Shown here: one piece after another, positions 47,807-56,148 of the stretch
How the letters are laid out: the number at the start of each line of letters is the position of its first letter
How positions within the stretch are numbered: position 1 is the stretch's first letter
Origin: Ureibacillus thermosphaericus
GTDB lineage: Bacteria > Bacillota > Bacilli > Bacillales_A > Planococcaceae
Direction: 5' to 3'
Length of the DNA: 64,000 nucleotides
NCBI RefSeq assembly: GCF_012396605.1
Contig: NZ_JAAXPW010000003.1
Coordinates: 57,849-121,848, forward strand
Program-made: the position numbers and the translations under genes
Notes under the pieces: model-generated
Told to the model about the DNA's origin: nothing
The model's database searches: none
What the model saw: the letters and a program-made list of their open reading frames with translations, nothing else

Positions 47807-47929
47807 AGCGTTCCTCCTAAATCCACTAATACTTCTGTCATTACAAGTTAGTTTTGTTCTATTTTCAAATATTTTCTTATTTGCTAGGATAATATACATA
47901 ATAATACTTTAGAAATGAGGAGCTTTGCG

Positions 47930-48442
47930 ATGATTTATCCTTATAAAGATAAAGAACCTAATATCGATCCTTCTGTATTTATAGCAGACCATGTAACGAT
48001 TACTGGAGATGTTACAATTGGCGAAGATACGTCAATTTGGTTTGGAACTGTGATTCGCGGAGATGTTGCACCAACGATTATTGGAAAACGTTGTAGCATC
48101 CAAGATTTAAGTTGTTTACATCAAAGTCCCAATAACCCTCTAATCATAGAGGATGAAGTCATCGTTGGTCATCAGGCTACCTTACACAGTTGTATTGTAC
48201 GTAAACGCGCTTTAATTGGCATGGGATCCATCATATTAGATGGTGCTGAAATCGGAGAAGGAGCACTCGTTGCAGCTGGAAGTTTAGTACCTCCTGGTAA
48301 AAAAATCCCTCCAAATTCTGTCGCTATGGGCAATCCTGCTAAAGTCGTCCGTCAAGTAACAGAAGAAGATCGTAAAGATATGGATCGCATTATTCAAGAA
48401 TATGTTGAAAAAGGAAAATATTATCAGTCATTAAAGAAATAA
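47930..48442 (+). CDS. ytoA: Gamma-carbonic-anhydrase-like hexapeptide-repeat protein YtoA
   Basis: 170 residues of left-handed beta-helix repeats: ADHVTITGDVTIGEDTSIWF, VIRGDVAPTIIGKRCSIQDL, and zinc-ligand-like histidines in CLHQSPNNPL, VGHQATLHSCIV. C-terminal helix. This family includes Cam-type gamma carbonic anhydrases and YrdA; activity varies, so only the fold is certain. Start ATG after GAGGAGCTTTGCG (47930); the upstream frame start at 47915 precedes the ribosome site. Same ytpA-ytoA neighbourhood as in B. subtilis. Confidence 0.9.
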   Translation: MIYPYKDKEPNIDPSVFIADHVTITGDVTIGEDTSIWFGTVIRGDVAPTIIGKRCSIQDLSCLHQSPNNPLIIEDEVIVGHQATLHSCIVRKRALIGMGSIILDGAEIGEGALVAAGSLVPPGKKIPPNSVAMGNPAKVVRQVTEEDRKDMDRIIQEYVEKGKYYQSLKK

Positions 48443-48490
48443 AATTCAAGTTATTATTATTTATACAATATTAAATTTACATTGAAAAAT

Positions 48491-48524
48491 AAAAATGCAG
48501 GCGTTCATATTTGCCTGCATTTTT
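48491..48524. terminator. Bidirectional terminator between ytoA and metK
   Basis: AAAAATGCAGGC and GCCTGCATTTTT arms around a short loop, T-runs on both strands. Serves two convergent genes. Confidence 0.93.
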
Positions 48525-48533
48525 ATAAAATAA

Positions 48534-49730
48534 TTATAATCCTGCCTTCTCTCTTAATAATTGGGCCACATCTGTTCTTTCCCAAGGCAAATCGATATCC
48601 GTGCGACCAAAATGACCATATGCAGCAGTTTGTTTATAAATTGGACGACGCAAATCTAGCATTTTAATGATACCCGCAGGTCGTAAATCAAATAGTTCTT
48701 TGACCCACTCAACTAATTTGCCCTCACTTACTTTACCTGTTCCAAAAGTATCAATTGAAATGGATACAGGACGTGCAACACCAATTGCATAAGCTAATTG
48801 AACTTCTACTCGATCAGCAAGACCAGATGCTACGATGTTTTTTGCTACATAACGCGCAGCATAGGCAGCAGAACGGTCCACTTTTGTAGGGTCTTTTCCA
48901 GAAAATGCTCCTCCACCATGACGAGCATATCCACCATAAGTATCCACAATAATTTTGCGGCCAGTTAGACCCGCATCTCCTTTTGGTCCACCAATTACGA
49001 AGCGGCCAGTTGGGTTAATGAAGTATTTAGTATCATCATCAATCAACTCTATTGGAACAATTTCCTTAATAACTTTTTCCATCATATCTACTTTAATTTG
49101 ATCAAGAGTAACTCCTTCATCATGCTGAGTAGAAATGACGATTGTATCAATGCGACGAGGTACATTATTTTCATCATATTCTACAGTAACTTGTGTTTTA
49201 CCATCTGGTCGTAAATACGGAATCTCTTTTGATTTCCGAACTTCTGATAATCTTCTTGCAAGTCGATGAGCTAAACTAATCGGTAGAGGCATCAGTTCTG
49301 GAGTTTCATTGCAAGCAAATCCAAACATTAATCCTTGGTCTCCAGCACCAATCGCTTCGATATCCTCATCAGTCATATATCCTTCTCGTGCTTCTAAGGC
49401 TTGGTCTACACCTTCTGCAATATCTGGTGATTGTTCACCGATTGCAGTGAGCACCGCCAAGTTTTCTGCATCAAATCCAAATTTCCCACGCGTATATCCA
49501 ATTTCTGCGACAGTGTCCCGAACAATACTTTGAATATCGACATAAGTTGTCGTAGTAATTTCTCCGGTTACAAGCACTAATCCAGTTGTAACAATTGTTT
49601 CACAAGCAACCCTTGCATTTGGATCTTCTTCTAGTATCGCATCCAATATTGCATCGGATATTTGGTCACAAATTTTATCTGGATGACCTTCTGTTACGCT
49701 TTCTGATGTAAACAGTCGACGATTTGACAT
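48534..49730 (-). CDS. metK: S-adenosylmethionine synthetase MetK
   Basis: Makes SAM from Met and ATP. 398 residues with [21 protein letters not shown] (ATP/K+ site), [48 protein letters not shown] and [23 protein letters not shown]. The open frame starts at 49790, but the ATG at 49730, seven bases after AGGAGG, gives [10 protein letters not shown]. Regulated by the SAM-I riboswitch upstream. Divergent from pckA, as in B. subtilis. Confidence 0.97.
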   Translation of the reverse strand: MSNRRLFTSESVTEGHPDKICDQISDAILDAILEEDPNARVACETIVTTGLVLVTGEITTTTYVDIQSIVRDTVAEIGYTRGKFGFDAENLAVLTAIGEQSPDIAEGVDQALEAREGYMTDEDIEAIGAGDQGLMFGFACNETPELMPLPISLAHRLARRLSEVRKSKEIPYLRPDGKTQVTVEYDENNVPRRIDTIVISTQHDEGVTLDQIKVDMMEKVIKEIVPIELIDDDTKYFINPTGRFVIGGPKGDAGLTGRKIIVDTYGGYARHGGGAFSGKDPTKVDRSAAYAARYVAKNIVASGLADRVEVQLAYAIGVARPVSISIDTFGTGKVSEGKLVEWVKELFDLRPAGIIKMLDLRRPIYKQTAAYGHFGRTDIDLPWERTDVAQLLREKAGL

Positions 49731-49907
49731 TAAATTTCCTCCTAAATTTACGAGACGAATCTCTGCTATGATACGGTACTCATTATCCATTTTGCCTTAG
49801 CAACATTCGCCCGTAAGGAACAGTGCGAAGATGATGAAAGGCTTTAAGAAATTTTTATCTTTTTATAGGTTTTATAGGTTGAATGAGTACGACATTTGTG
49901 CTTGAAT

Positions 49908-50074
49908 AAAAAAAGTTCCTATCCACATGCATGAGGAAAGGAACTAAACATTCTACCTTTCACTCTTATCGTTCAAGGGAACCCCTTGCATCAGGTTAGC
50001 ACCACGCATTATTATAGTAATGCAGGTTGCCGGGTTTCATAGGGCCTTAACCCTCCACCAGCTCTGGATAAGAG
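49908..50074 (-). promoter_or_regulatory. SAM-I riboswitch (S-box) leader of metK
   Basis: Minus strand: the P1 arm CTCTTATCC (50066-50074) opens the aptamer, followed by AGAGCTGGTGGAGG, GGCCCTATGAAACCCGGCAACC, GTGGTGCTAACCTG and the closing GATAAGAG (49963-49970), all hallmark S-box sequences. The expression platform is a terminator (AGTTCC...GGAACT, 49914-49945) with a U7 run (49908-49914). SAM binding should promote termination before metK. About 180 bases of leader separate the terminator from the metK ATG. Confidence 0.96.
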
Positions 50075-50090
50075 TATCCGTTCAACCAAC

Positions 50091-50119
50091 ATGTTACGTA
50101 ATATACTATACAATGTCAA
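50091..50119 (-). promoter_or_regulatory. Promoter of the metK S-box transcript
   Basis: Minus strand TTGACA (50114-50119, perfect -35), exactly 17 bases, TAACAT (50091-50096), directly upstream of the riboswitch. Confidence 0.75.
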
Positions 50120-50226
50120 ATATTTTTTCCTTTTTCTCAAATTTGACATAACCCGGTATTCTATAATTTACTTATAAGTAGGTACTCTTGTTACAAGCAA
50201 AAAATTTTCATAAATAATTTTAAGAA

Positions 50227-50262
50227 TTAGTATAGATTATTTCATCTAATGTGTTATACTAA
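50227..50262 (+). promoter_or_regulatory. pckA promoter region with a CcpN-type operator
   Basis: TGTGTTATACT (50250-50260) matches the CcpN consensus TRTGHYATAYW at all 11 positions and contains TATACT, a plausible -10 (50255-50260). It is the right half of an inverted repeat TTAGTATA-N20-TATACTAA; the left half (from 50229) fits the reverse consensus at 9 of 11. CcpN represses pckA and gapB on glycolytic carbon in B. subtilis. The -35 is poor. Confidence 0.6.
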
Positions 50263-50325
50263 TTTCTGTATTATATAACCAACAATTAATTTTCCTAAAA
50301 ATAAAAAAAGGATGGTATTTAATCG

Positions 50326-51912
50326 ATGAATTCAGTAGAAATTGCAAATGAGCTGAAGGAATTATTAAAAGGTGGAAATATAAACACTCAATTGTCAGTG
50401 CCTCAATTAGTTGAAAAGGCGGTAACTCGTGGAGAAGCCAAATTAACAATTGATGGTGCAATTGTTGCTGAGACAGGTAAATATACAGGCCGTTCTCCAA
50501 AAGATAAATTTATTGTCGAAGAAGAAAGCATTAAAGATAAAATTGATTGGGGTAGTGTAAATCAGCCAATCTCTGCTGAAGTGTTTGATAACTTGTATAT
50601 AAAAGTATTAAATTACTTAAAAGAAAAAGACGAGTTATTTGTATTTAAAGGCTTTGCTGGAGCAGATAAAGAATCTCAATTATCTATTCAAGTAGTAAAT
50701 GAATATGCTTGGCACAATCTTTTCTGTCATCAATTATTCATCCGTCCAACAAAAGAAGAATTAGCTTCTCATACAGCTGATTTCACAATTATTTCTGCAC
50801 CTGGTTTCAAAGCGAATCCAGCTGTTGACGGAACAAACTCTGAAGCATTTATTATCGTATCATTCGAAAAGAAAATTATTTTAATCGGTGGTACGGAATA
50901 TGCTGGTGAAATGAAAAAATCTATTTTCAGTATCATGAACTACTTGTTACCTGAAAAAGGAATTCTTTCAATGCATTGCTCTGCTAACGTTGGAGAAGAT
51001 GGTGACGTAGCGTTATTCTTTGGTTTATCTGGTACTGGAAAAACAACTCTTTCTGCTGACAGTGATCGTAAATTAATCGGTGATGATGAACATGGTTGGT
51101 CTGACAACGGTGTGTTCAACATTGAAGGCGGCTGCTACGCTAAAACAATTAATTTATCAGCTGAGAAAGAGCCAGAAATTTATAATGCCATTCGTTTTGG
51201 TACAGTGTTAGAAAACGTTGTAATCGATTCAGAATCACGTATTCCTGATTACGATGATAATAGCCTAACAGAAAATACACGTGCAGCGTATCCAATTCAT
51301 TACATTGATAATATTGTAATGCCTTCTATTGCTGGTCATCCGAAAACAATTATTTTCTTAACTGCTGATGCTTTTGGAGTGCTTCCTCCAATCAGTAAAT
51401 TAACGAAGGAACAAGCAATGTACCACTTCTTAAGCGGATTCACTTCTAAATTGGCTGGTACTGAACGCGGCGTTACTTCACCTGAACCAGTATTCTCTAC
51501 ATGCTTCGGTTCTCCTTTCTTACCACTTCCAGCAACAAAATATGCTGAAATGTTAGGTGAGAAAATCGATGAACACAACGTTCAAGTATTCTTAGTGAAC
51601 ACTGGTTGGACTGGTGGCGAATACGGTGTAGGTAGCCGCATGAAGCTTTCATATACTCGCGCAATGGTACGTGCTGCTATCAGCGGTAAATTAAACGATG
51701 TTGAAACAAAACAAGATGGTATTTTCGGATTACACATCCCAACTGCAATTGAAGGGGTTCCAAGCGAAGTGCTAGATCCTCGTGAAGCTTGGAAAGATAA
51801 AGAAGCTTACGATCAAAAAGCTCGTTATTTAGCTGATTTATTCAAAGAAAACTTCAAGAAATTTAACAACGTATCAGAAGATATTTTGAAAAAAGGTGGA
51901 CCATTGGTTTAA
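50326..51912 (+). CDS. pckA: Phosphoenolpyruvate carboxykinase (ATP) PckA
   Basis: Gluconeogenic enzyme converting oxaloacetate and ATP to PEP. 528 residues. Kinase-1-type loop [12 protein letters not shown] (P-loop, about residue 234), [23 protein letters not shown] (metal site), [11 protein letters not shown] near the N-terminus, and [22 protein letters not shown]. The start follows AAGGATGGTATTTAATCG. Single gene, with a hairpin terminator downstream. Confidence 0.97.
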   Translation: MNSVEIANELKELLKGGNINTQLSVPQLVEKAVTRGEAKLTIDGAIVAETGKYTGRSPKDKFIVEEESIKDKIDWGSVNQPISAEVFDNLYIKVLNYLKEKDELFVFKGFAGADKESQLSIQVVNEYAWHNLFCHQLFIRPTKEELASHTADFTIISAPGFKANPAVDGTNSEAFIIVSFEKKIILIGGTEYAGEMKKSIFSIMNYLLPEKGILSMHCSANVGEDGDVALFFGLSGTGKTTLSADSDRKLIGDDEHGWSDNGVFNIEGGCYAKTINLSAEKEPEIYNAIRFGTVLENVVIDSESRIPDYDDNSLTENTRAAYPIHYIDNIVMPSIAGHPKTIIFLTADAFGVLPPISKLTKEQAMYHFLSGFTSKLAGTERGVTSPEPVFSTCFGSPFLPLPATKYAEMLGEKIDEHNVQVFLVNTGWTGGEYGVGSRMKLSYTRAMVRAAISGKLNDVETKQDGIFGLHIPTAIEGVPSEVLDPREAWKDKEAYDQKARYLADLFKENFKKFNNVSEDILKKGGPLV

Positions 51913-51950
51913 TATCAACGTTCCATCCATTCTAAACTCATATTAAGATT

Positions 51951-51987
51951 AAAGAGGCGCCTAATAAGTCATTGAGGCGCCTCTCTT
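51951..51987 (+). terminator. Probable terminator of pckA
   Basis: AGAGGCGCC and GGCGCCTCT arms, a 14-base loop, then CTTTACG. The stem is strong but the U-tract is short, so it may be incomplete. Confidence 0.6.
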
Positions 51988-52187
51988 TACGACTGATGCT
52001 CATGCATTCTTCGCAGATTAATTTCGACAAGGAGTCGCGTCAGATGTGACCAACGCAGGGAAAATATAATCATCATAAAGAATTTGAGCCTGATCAAAAA
52101 ATATTACACTTTTTGATCAGGCCATTTAATTTTGATGGGCTTTTTTATAAATCTTTAATGAAAAACGGTTCTAAGTGTTTCAATAAT
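51988..52187. other. Non-coding stretch between pckA and ytmA with a 13-bp inverted repeat
   Basis: About 200 bases without a supported gene. It contains GCCTGATCAAAAA (52088-52100) and its exact complement (52110-52122), then a weak GCCAT/ATGGGC hairpin ending in TTTTTT on the plus strand. Before that, 52000-52075 is less AT-rich than typical spacers and has short mirror and inverted pieces (GTCAGATGTGAC). No ORF, tRNA or known ncRNA was recognised. Confidence 0.5.
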
Positions 52188-52211
52188 TAAAGGGAAAAGA
52201 GTGAATTGAAA

Positions 52212-53003
52212 TCATCGCTTCTTTCCTTTTTCTTTCATCCAATTGCAAATAGAACGGACCGTTTCTCTATTGATATGGGGTGGAAAATGGTGTGCCAAAT
52301 TGGCCATATACCACGTTTCAAATTCTTTTCCTGATTCCTTAAGCGCCTTTTCAAGCTTATAGGACTGTTCGATCCTAACATTGGAATCTTCAGTACCGTG
52401 GATAATAAGTACCGGTGCATGAATGCGGTCCACTTCATAAATTGGTGAGCGTTCTTCATAAATTTCCGGATATTTTGTTGGAGATCCACCGATAAGTCTC
52501 TTTAGCGTACGTCTTAAATCAACCCGTTCTTCGTACAAATCCGCCAAATCAGCTACACCCGACCAAGTGACGATTGACCGAATATCTTTACTCAAAATCC
52601 CCATCCATAAAGCCATTAATCCTCCCCTTGAAAAACCAAAAAGGTGTACCGAATCATTATTGGCAATTTCTTTTAATAATTGGATGCTATGCAGTGCATC
52701 AAGTCGGTCATCGCCCCCAAATTCATCGCGACCTTCTCCACCTCGATTTCCACGATAATACGGTGCAAATACAATAAACCCATTTGAGGCAAATTGCGCA
52801 ATTCTAGCTGGCCTTACCATTCCTACCGACTGCAATCCACCACGCAAATATAATAATGCTTCATATGAACCATCTCCAATAGGTCTAGCAAGCAATCCTT
52901 TCACTCGAAGCCCTTCCGACCAATAAACGATTTCCTCAAGCTCTACATTTGGATTAGGAGAAGGATATTTTCTAATTAATTCAATGCTACCATTCTTTTT
53001 CAA
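52212..53003 (-). CDS. ytmA: S9-like alpha/beta hydrolase YtmA
   Basis: 263 residues of prolyl-oligopeptidase-type alpha/beta hydrolase. Catalytic triad visible: nucleophile Ser in HLFGFSRGGLMALWMG (about residue 125), acid in LIIHGTEDSNVRIEQS, His in ANLAHHFPPH. The PYYRGNRGGEGRDEFGGDD segment precedes the nucleophile as in dipeptidyl-peptidase-like enzymes. Substrate unknown, probably a peptidase or esterase. Start is TTG inside the end of ytkD (overlap 17 bases), seven bases after AGGAAGTG, so the two genes are coupled. Confidence 0.88.
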   Translation of the reverse strand: MKKNGSIELIRKYPSPNPNVELEEIVYWSEGLRVKGLLARPIGDGSYEALLYLRGGLQSVGMVRPARIAQFASNGFIVFAPYYRGNRGGEGRDEFGGDDRLDALHSIQLLKEIANNDSVHLFGFSRGGLMALWMGILSKDIRSIVTWSGVADLADLYEERVDLRRTLKRLIGGSPTKYPEIYEERSPIYEVDRIHAPVLIIHGTEDSNVRIEQSYKLEKALKESGKEFETWYMANLAHHFPPHINRETVRSICNWMKEKGKKR

Positions 53004-53454
53004 GTTGTTTCACTTCCTGCAAAATTTTTTTCATCCCTTCATCCTTCATATAAAAACTTGCATATGGATGTTGTAATACTTCCTCCGTTGTTAAAAAAAG
53101 TCGCCCGACCGTTTCGTATTGTTGAACAAAAGGTTCGATTCGAGCCACCTTTGCAACAAATACGGCTTTACAAAATGGGATTTTTTCATAAACAGTATAA
53201 TGGGCAAATAATTTCAAATCCGTAATATGTACGAGCGTTTCTTCATAAACTTCCCGCTTAGCTGCTTGTTCTATTGTTTCTCCCAATTCCACTTTACCTC
53301 CAGGAAATTCCACACCCCGTTTTTGATTGATTGTACAAAGCCATTTTCCATCTTTTTGTACAAGCACCAGGACATGCTTCGGCTCAAGTGGAAACGGAGG
53401 ACCTTCAAAACTTAGTTCGACTTTATTATTGTTTAAATCATAAAAAGTAAACAT
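52987..53454 (-). CDS. ytkD: YtkD-type Nudix hydrolase
   Basis: 155 residues with a Nudix box GGKVELGETIEQAAKREVYEET (about 52-73) in which Glu residues for metal binding are present, though the terminal Gly of the canonical box is not. B. subtilis YtkD hydrolyses 8-oxo-dGTP and can act on mRNA 5' ends; a role in nucleotide-pool sanitation is inferred. Start ATG after AGGAGTTGAAGGG. Coupled to ytmA by overlap. Same ytmA-ytkD order as B. subtilis. Confidence 0.88.
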   Translation of the reverse strand: MFTFYDLNNNKVELSFEGPPFPLEPKHVLVLVQKDGKWLCTINQKRGVEFPGGKVELGETIEQAAKREVYEETLVHITDLKLFAHYTVYEKIPFCKAVFVAKVARIEPFVQQYETVGRLFLTTEEVLQHPYASFYMKDEGMKKILQEVKQLEKEW

Positions 53455-53500
53455 CCCTTCAACTCCTATACATTTAGTGTAGCGAAGGGATGTGTTCTAT

Positions 53501-53836
53501 TCAATTATTGAAATAGGGCAATTGTTCCACAAATTCTTTTATTTTTTCATCGCCAAACTCATGAATTAAAGCATAAATTTTTTTCAATCGATTATCAATT
53601 TCATCATTCTCTTCATCAAGATGGTATGGAAGATATGGTAAATGAGCTCTTACTGCATTATCAAATTCTAAAGAGTTTAACTGATTAAATAGCTTTTTAA
53701 ATATAAACACTTTATCCGGATCCAATTCAATCTTAAACTCACAAGGTTCGCCAGTAGGAATGTAATTATAAGATTGGTTTAAGACGTTCACATACAGCGT
53801 TGTCTTTTCGATAGTAATCACCCTCCTTATATTCAT
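53501..53836 (-). CDS. Hypothetical protein, possible non-AUG start
   Basis: Up to 111 residues, no signal peptide or transmembrane helix; rich in charged residues with a C-terminal acidic helix (DEIDNRLKKIYALIHEFGDEKIKEF). I do not recognise the family. The only in-frame ATG (53834-53836) has no ribosome site before it, while a perfect AAGGAGGG (53821-53828) lies a few bases downstream of it. Codons at usable distance from that site are ATT (53816-53818) and ATC (53810-53812), so translation may begin at a rare start as in infC, giving about 103-105 residues. Gene reality is moderately supported by codon usage and position. Confidence 0.6.
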   Translation of the reverse strand: MNIRRVITIEKTTLYVNVLNQSYNYIPTGEPCEFKIELDPDKVFIFKKLFNQLNSLEFDNAVRAHLPYLPYHLDEENDEIDNRLKKIYALIHEFGDEKIKEFVEQLPYFNN

Positions 53837-53921
53837 TATGGTGAAATATAATTAGGGCTATTCAAAAGGATAAAAAATCCTCAAAAGTTCTATCATTGAA
53901 CTCTTGAGGATAGACATTCCG

Positions 53922-54365
53922 TTATTTACCTAAAAACGCTGATAACATCCATGTATGTTTTTCTAGACTTTGGAAAGTTGCGTTCAACATATCTTCTGTA
54001 CGATCATCGCCTTGATTTGCCGCCTCTTCCATTGCTTCTTTAATCAGCTTCATAGTGGATTGGAAGTCATCAATTATTGTTTGAACCATTTCCTCTGATT
54101 TTTCTGAACCTGAAGCTTCTTGTACTCTTGATAATTCTAAATGCTCTTTTAATGTTGCAACTGGCTTTCCGCCTTTTGTTAGAATACGCTCTGCTACTTC
54201 ATCTAAGTTTGCCGTAATTTCATTGTATAATTCTTCAAATTTTTCATGTAATGTAAAGAAGCTTGGACCTGTTACATACCAATGGTAATTATGAAGTTTA
54301 GTATATAATACTGAGTATGTTGAAACTAATTCATTTAATTGGGCAATTAATTTATCGTTTGACAT
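53922..54365 (-). CDS. dps: Dps-family ferritin-like DNA-binding/iron-storage protein
   Basis: 147 residues, four-helix ferritin-like fold. The Dps ferroxidase signature is clear: LHNYHWYVTGPSFFTLHEKFEELYNE (His, Asp/Glu positions) and NLDEVAERILTKGGKP. Protects DNA against peroxide by storing iron in a dodecamer. It resembles B. subtilis Dps/MrgA/YtkB; the ytk neighbourhood suggests YtkB (Dps). Two adjacent ATGs; 54365 has the better spacing to GAGGTG. The promoter carries an unusual palindrome (see regulatory entry). Confidence 0.92.
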   Translation of the reverse strand: MSNDKLIAQLNELVSTYSVLYTKLHNYHWYVTGPSFFTLHEKFEELYNEITANLDEVAERILTKGGKPVATLKEHLELSRVQEASGSEKSEEMVQTIIDDFQSTMKLIKEAMEEAANQGDDRTEDMLNATFQSLEKHTWMLSAFLGK

Positions 54366-54403
54366 CATTTCACCTCATTTTACAGATTTTTCTTTCTTTT
54401 TTA

Positions 54404-54427
54404 ATTATACTAAAAACATTGTTTTTA
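54404..54427 (-). promoter_or_regulatory. dps promoter with a 17-base palindrome
   Basis: Minus strand: -10 TATAAT (54404-54409) and directly upstream TAAAAACA-N-TGTTTTTA (54411-54427), a perfect 17-base palindrome in the -35/-10 spacer. It does not match the PerR box (TTATAATNATTATAA), the Fur box or the Zur box, so the regulator is unclear. The rest of the dps-54570 spacer is AT-rich with nothing else evident. Confidence 0.5.
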
Positions 54428-54570
54428 TAATTTTACAATTGCATGAAATCTCAGAAAACAGTTCATATATAGTATGATATTTTTTATTGAATTTATCCAA
54501 ATATTATGTTCACCTTGTATTCAACAATCAGAAGAATAATTATGTTAGTATATAGGTAGAGGTGATGATA

Positions 54571-54675
54571 TTGAATATGTCTGGTATCTTAATATTAGTA
54601 GGCGTTATGTATTTCATCATAATGATTGGTGCTATCGGTTTCTTTATACATATGAAAAGAAAAGGTCGATTTTAA
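54571..54675 (+). CDS. 34-residue single-pass membrane peptide
   Basis: Too short for standard ORF lists but well supported: ribosome site GAGGTG six bases before a TTG start, then one transmembrane helix (ILILVGVMYFIIMIGAIGFF) and a basic end (HMKRKGRF). A second in-frame ATG occurs two codons later. It lies 32 bases upstream of yidD, in the same direction. Function unknown; positive-inside topology suggests a Nout-Cin single-span protein. Confidence 0.65.
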   Translation: MNMSGILILVGVMYFIIMIGAIGFFIHMKRKGRF

Positions 54676-54707
54676 ATAAGTAAAGTAAGGAATGAGAAAT
54701 TCGAACA

Positions 54708-54941
54708 ATGAAATATCCTTTTATTTGGCTTATTCAATTTTATAGAAAATTTATTTCTCCACTCACACCACCAACCTGCCGATTTTATCCGACTTGTTCT
54801 CAATATGGACTTGAAGCATTTGAAAAGCACGGTGCTATTAAAGGCTTTATTCTTACTACAATCCGCATTTTAAAATGTCATCCTTTTCATCCTGGGGGTT
54901 TTGATCCCGTACCTGAAAAGTGGCCTTCGAAAAAAAATTAA
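54708..54941 (+). CDS. yidD: Membrane protein insertion efficiency factor YidD
   Basis: 77 residues with the YidD signature: [12 protein letters not shown] amphipathic helix, [19 protein letters not shown] and [13 protein letters not shown]. Membrane-associated helper of YidC/Oxa1 insertion, usually near rnpA/yidC but here (like ytjA in B. subtilis) elsewhere. The ribosome site is weak: GGAATGAG is rather far from the ATG, so translation may be coupled to the preceding small gene. Confidence 0.92.
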   Translation: MKYPFIWLIQFYRKFISPLTPPTCRFYPTCSQYGLEAFEKHGAIKGFILTTIRILKCHPFHPGGFDPVPEKWPSKKN

Positions 54942-55012
54942 TTTCGAAGGTTTTTCTTATTGTATTTATTCACTTGTTCATGGTATTATTGATTTCGTGA
55001 AAATTACATAAA

Positions 55013-55027
55013 TCGTAATCATTACTA
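55013..55027 (+). promoter_or_regulatory. Zur-like operator before the zinc-binding lipoprotein gene
   Basis: TCGTAATCATTACTA, which matches the Bacillus Zur box TCGTAATNATTACGA at 13 of 14 defined positions or better, 22 bases before the ATG. Confidence 0.7.
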
Positions 55028-55049
55028 TTTGATGAAAAGGAGAAATATA

Positions 55050-56003
55050 ATGAGAAATTTGATTTTCCTCTCATTACTAGCGATGACGCTGCTTTTAACT
55101 GCCTGCACCAATAATGAATCGAATCAAGAAAAGAATAACGAAATTAATATATATACTACTGTATACCCACTACAATATTTTGCAAAACAAATCGGTGGAG
55201 ATTATGTGAATGTTTCTTCTATCTATCCTCCTGGAGCAAATGAGCACACTTTTGAACCAACACAAAAGGATATGATCGCTTTAGCAGATGCAGACGTATT
55301 TTTCTATATTGGATTAGGTTTAGAAAGTTTTGTGGAAAATGCGAAAAAATCATTGGCAAATGAACACGTAAAATTTGTTCCAGTCGCAGAAAAAATTGAT
55401 GAACAAAAACTACAAACTTCTGTTGGACATTCCCACGAGGAACATGAACATGAACATGAACACGACCACCACCATGGAGAGGTCGATCCACATGTTTGGC
55501 TCTCTCCTACGATCTCTAAAGATATAGCATTGACGATTAAAAATGAACTTGTCAACCTTCTTCCAGAACAAGAAAATACGTTCAATACAAACTATGAGCA
55601 ATTAGTAAAACGTCTCGATGAATTAGATCAACAATATAAAGACTTAGCAAGTCATGCTTCATCCAAAACATTTTTTGTGTCCCATGCAGCCTTTGGATAT
55701 ATCGCAGGAAATTACGGGTTAACACAAATCCCCGTTGCTGGATTAAATTCACAAAGCGAACCATCCCAGAAGGAACTTGCGGAAATTGTTGCTCTTGCTA
55801 AAAAACATCAAATAAAATATATATTATTCGAACAAAATGTATCATCAAAACTAGCATCTGTCATTCAACAAGAAATTGGTGCTGAATCACTAATATTACA
55901 TAACCTCAGTGTATTAACAGAAGAAGATATTCAAAACAATGAAGATTACTTTACTTTAATGAAGAAAAATTTAAAAACGCTGGAAAAAGCTTTAAATTAT
56001 TAA
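55050..56003 (+). CDS. znuA: Zinc ABC transporter substrate-binding lipoprotein (ZnuA type)
   Basis: 317 residues, cluster A-I solute-binding protein. Signal peptide with lipobox LLTAC (about Cys18). The His-rich loop (GHSHEEHEHEHEHDHHHGE, around 125-145) is the zinc-acquisition loop of ZnuA proteins, followed by VDPHVWLSP, and SHAAFGYIAGNYGL holds a further ligand. It lacks the C-terminal ZinT domain of AdcA. The frame starts at 55029, but the ATG at 55050 after AAAGGAG is the real start. No permease or ATPase gene follows, so partners must be elsewhere. Confidence 0.9.
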   Translation: MRNLIFLSLLAMTLLLTACTNNESNQEKNNEINIYTTVYPLQYFAKQIGGDYVNVSSIYPPGANEHTFEPTQKDMIALADADVFFYIGLGLESFVENAKKSLANEHVKFVPVAEKIDEQKLQTSVGHSHEEHEHEHEHDHHHGEVDPHVWLSPTISKDIALTIKNELVNLLPEQENTFNTNYEQLVKRLDELDQQYKDLASHASSKTFFVSHAAFGYIAGNYGLTQIPVAGLNSQSEPSQKELAEIVALAKKHQIKYILFEQNVSSKLASVIQQEIGAESLILHNLSVLTEEDIQNNEDYFTLMKKNLKTLEKALNY

Positions 56004-56010
56004 TCCTAAG

Positions 56011-56054
56011 GGAGCGATTCAGAAGGCTGCAGCTTTCGATTCGCTCTTATTTTT
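56011..56054 (+). terminator. Terminator of znuA
   Basis: GAGCGA and TCGCTC arms continuing into an almost fully paired stem (GAAGGCTGCAGCTTTC core), then TTATTTTT. Eight bases after the stop. Confidence 0.82.
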
Positions 56055-56109
56055 CCTTAAATTAGGTACATAATGCATGGAATAGATAACTTATCAAATC
56101 ATCACTATT

Positions 56110-56140
56110 AAAAAAGTAGTACAAACCAGCTTGTACTACT
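56110..56140 (-). terminator. Terminator of menE
   Basis: AGTAGTACAA and TTGTACTACT arms with a short loop, then TTTTTT on the minus strand, 8 bases after the menE stop. Confidence 0.9.
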
Positions 56141-56148
56141 CATGGAGA

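Noticed and set aside
47806..47899. N-terminal extension of the YtpA-like protein
   Set aside because: The AGGAGGAACGCT site lies inside it and the family starts at MWKW.
54404..54440. PerR box at dps
   Set aside because: The palindrome there (TAAAAACA-N-TGTTTTTA) does not fit TTATAATNATTATAA.
55219..55601. Antisense frames rich in His/Val/Cys opposite the znuA His loop
   Set aside because: They are shadows of the repeated CAY/GAR codons of the His-rich loop; no ribosome sites.
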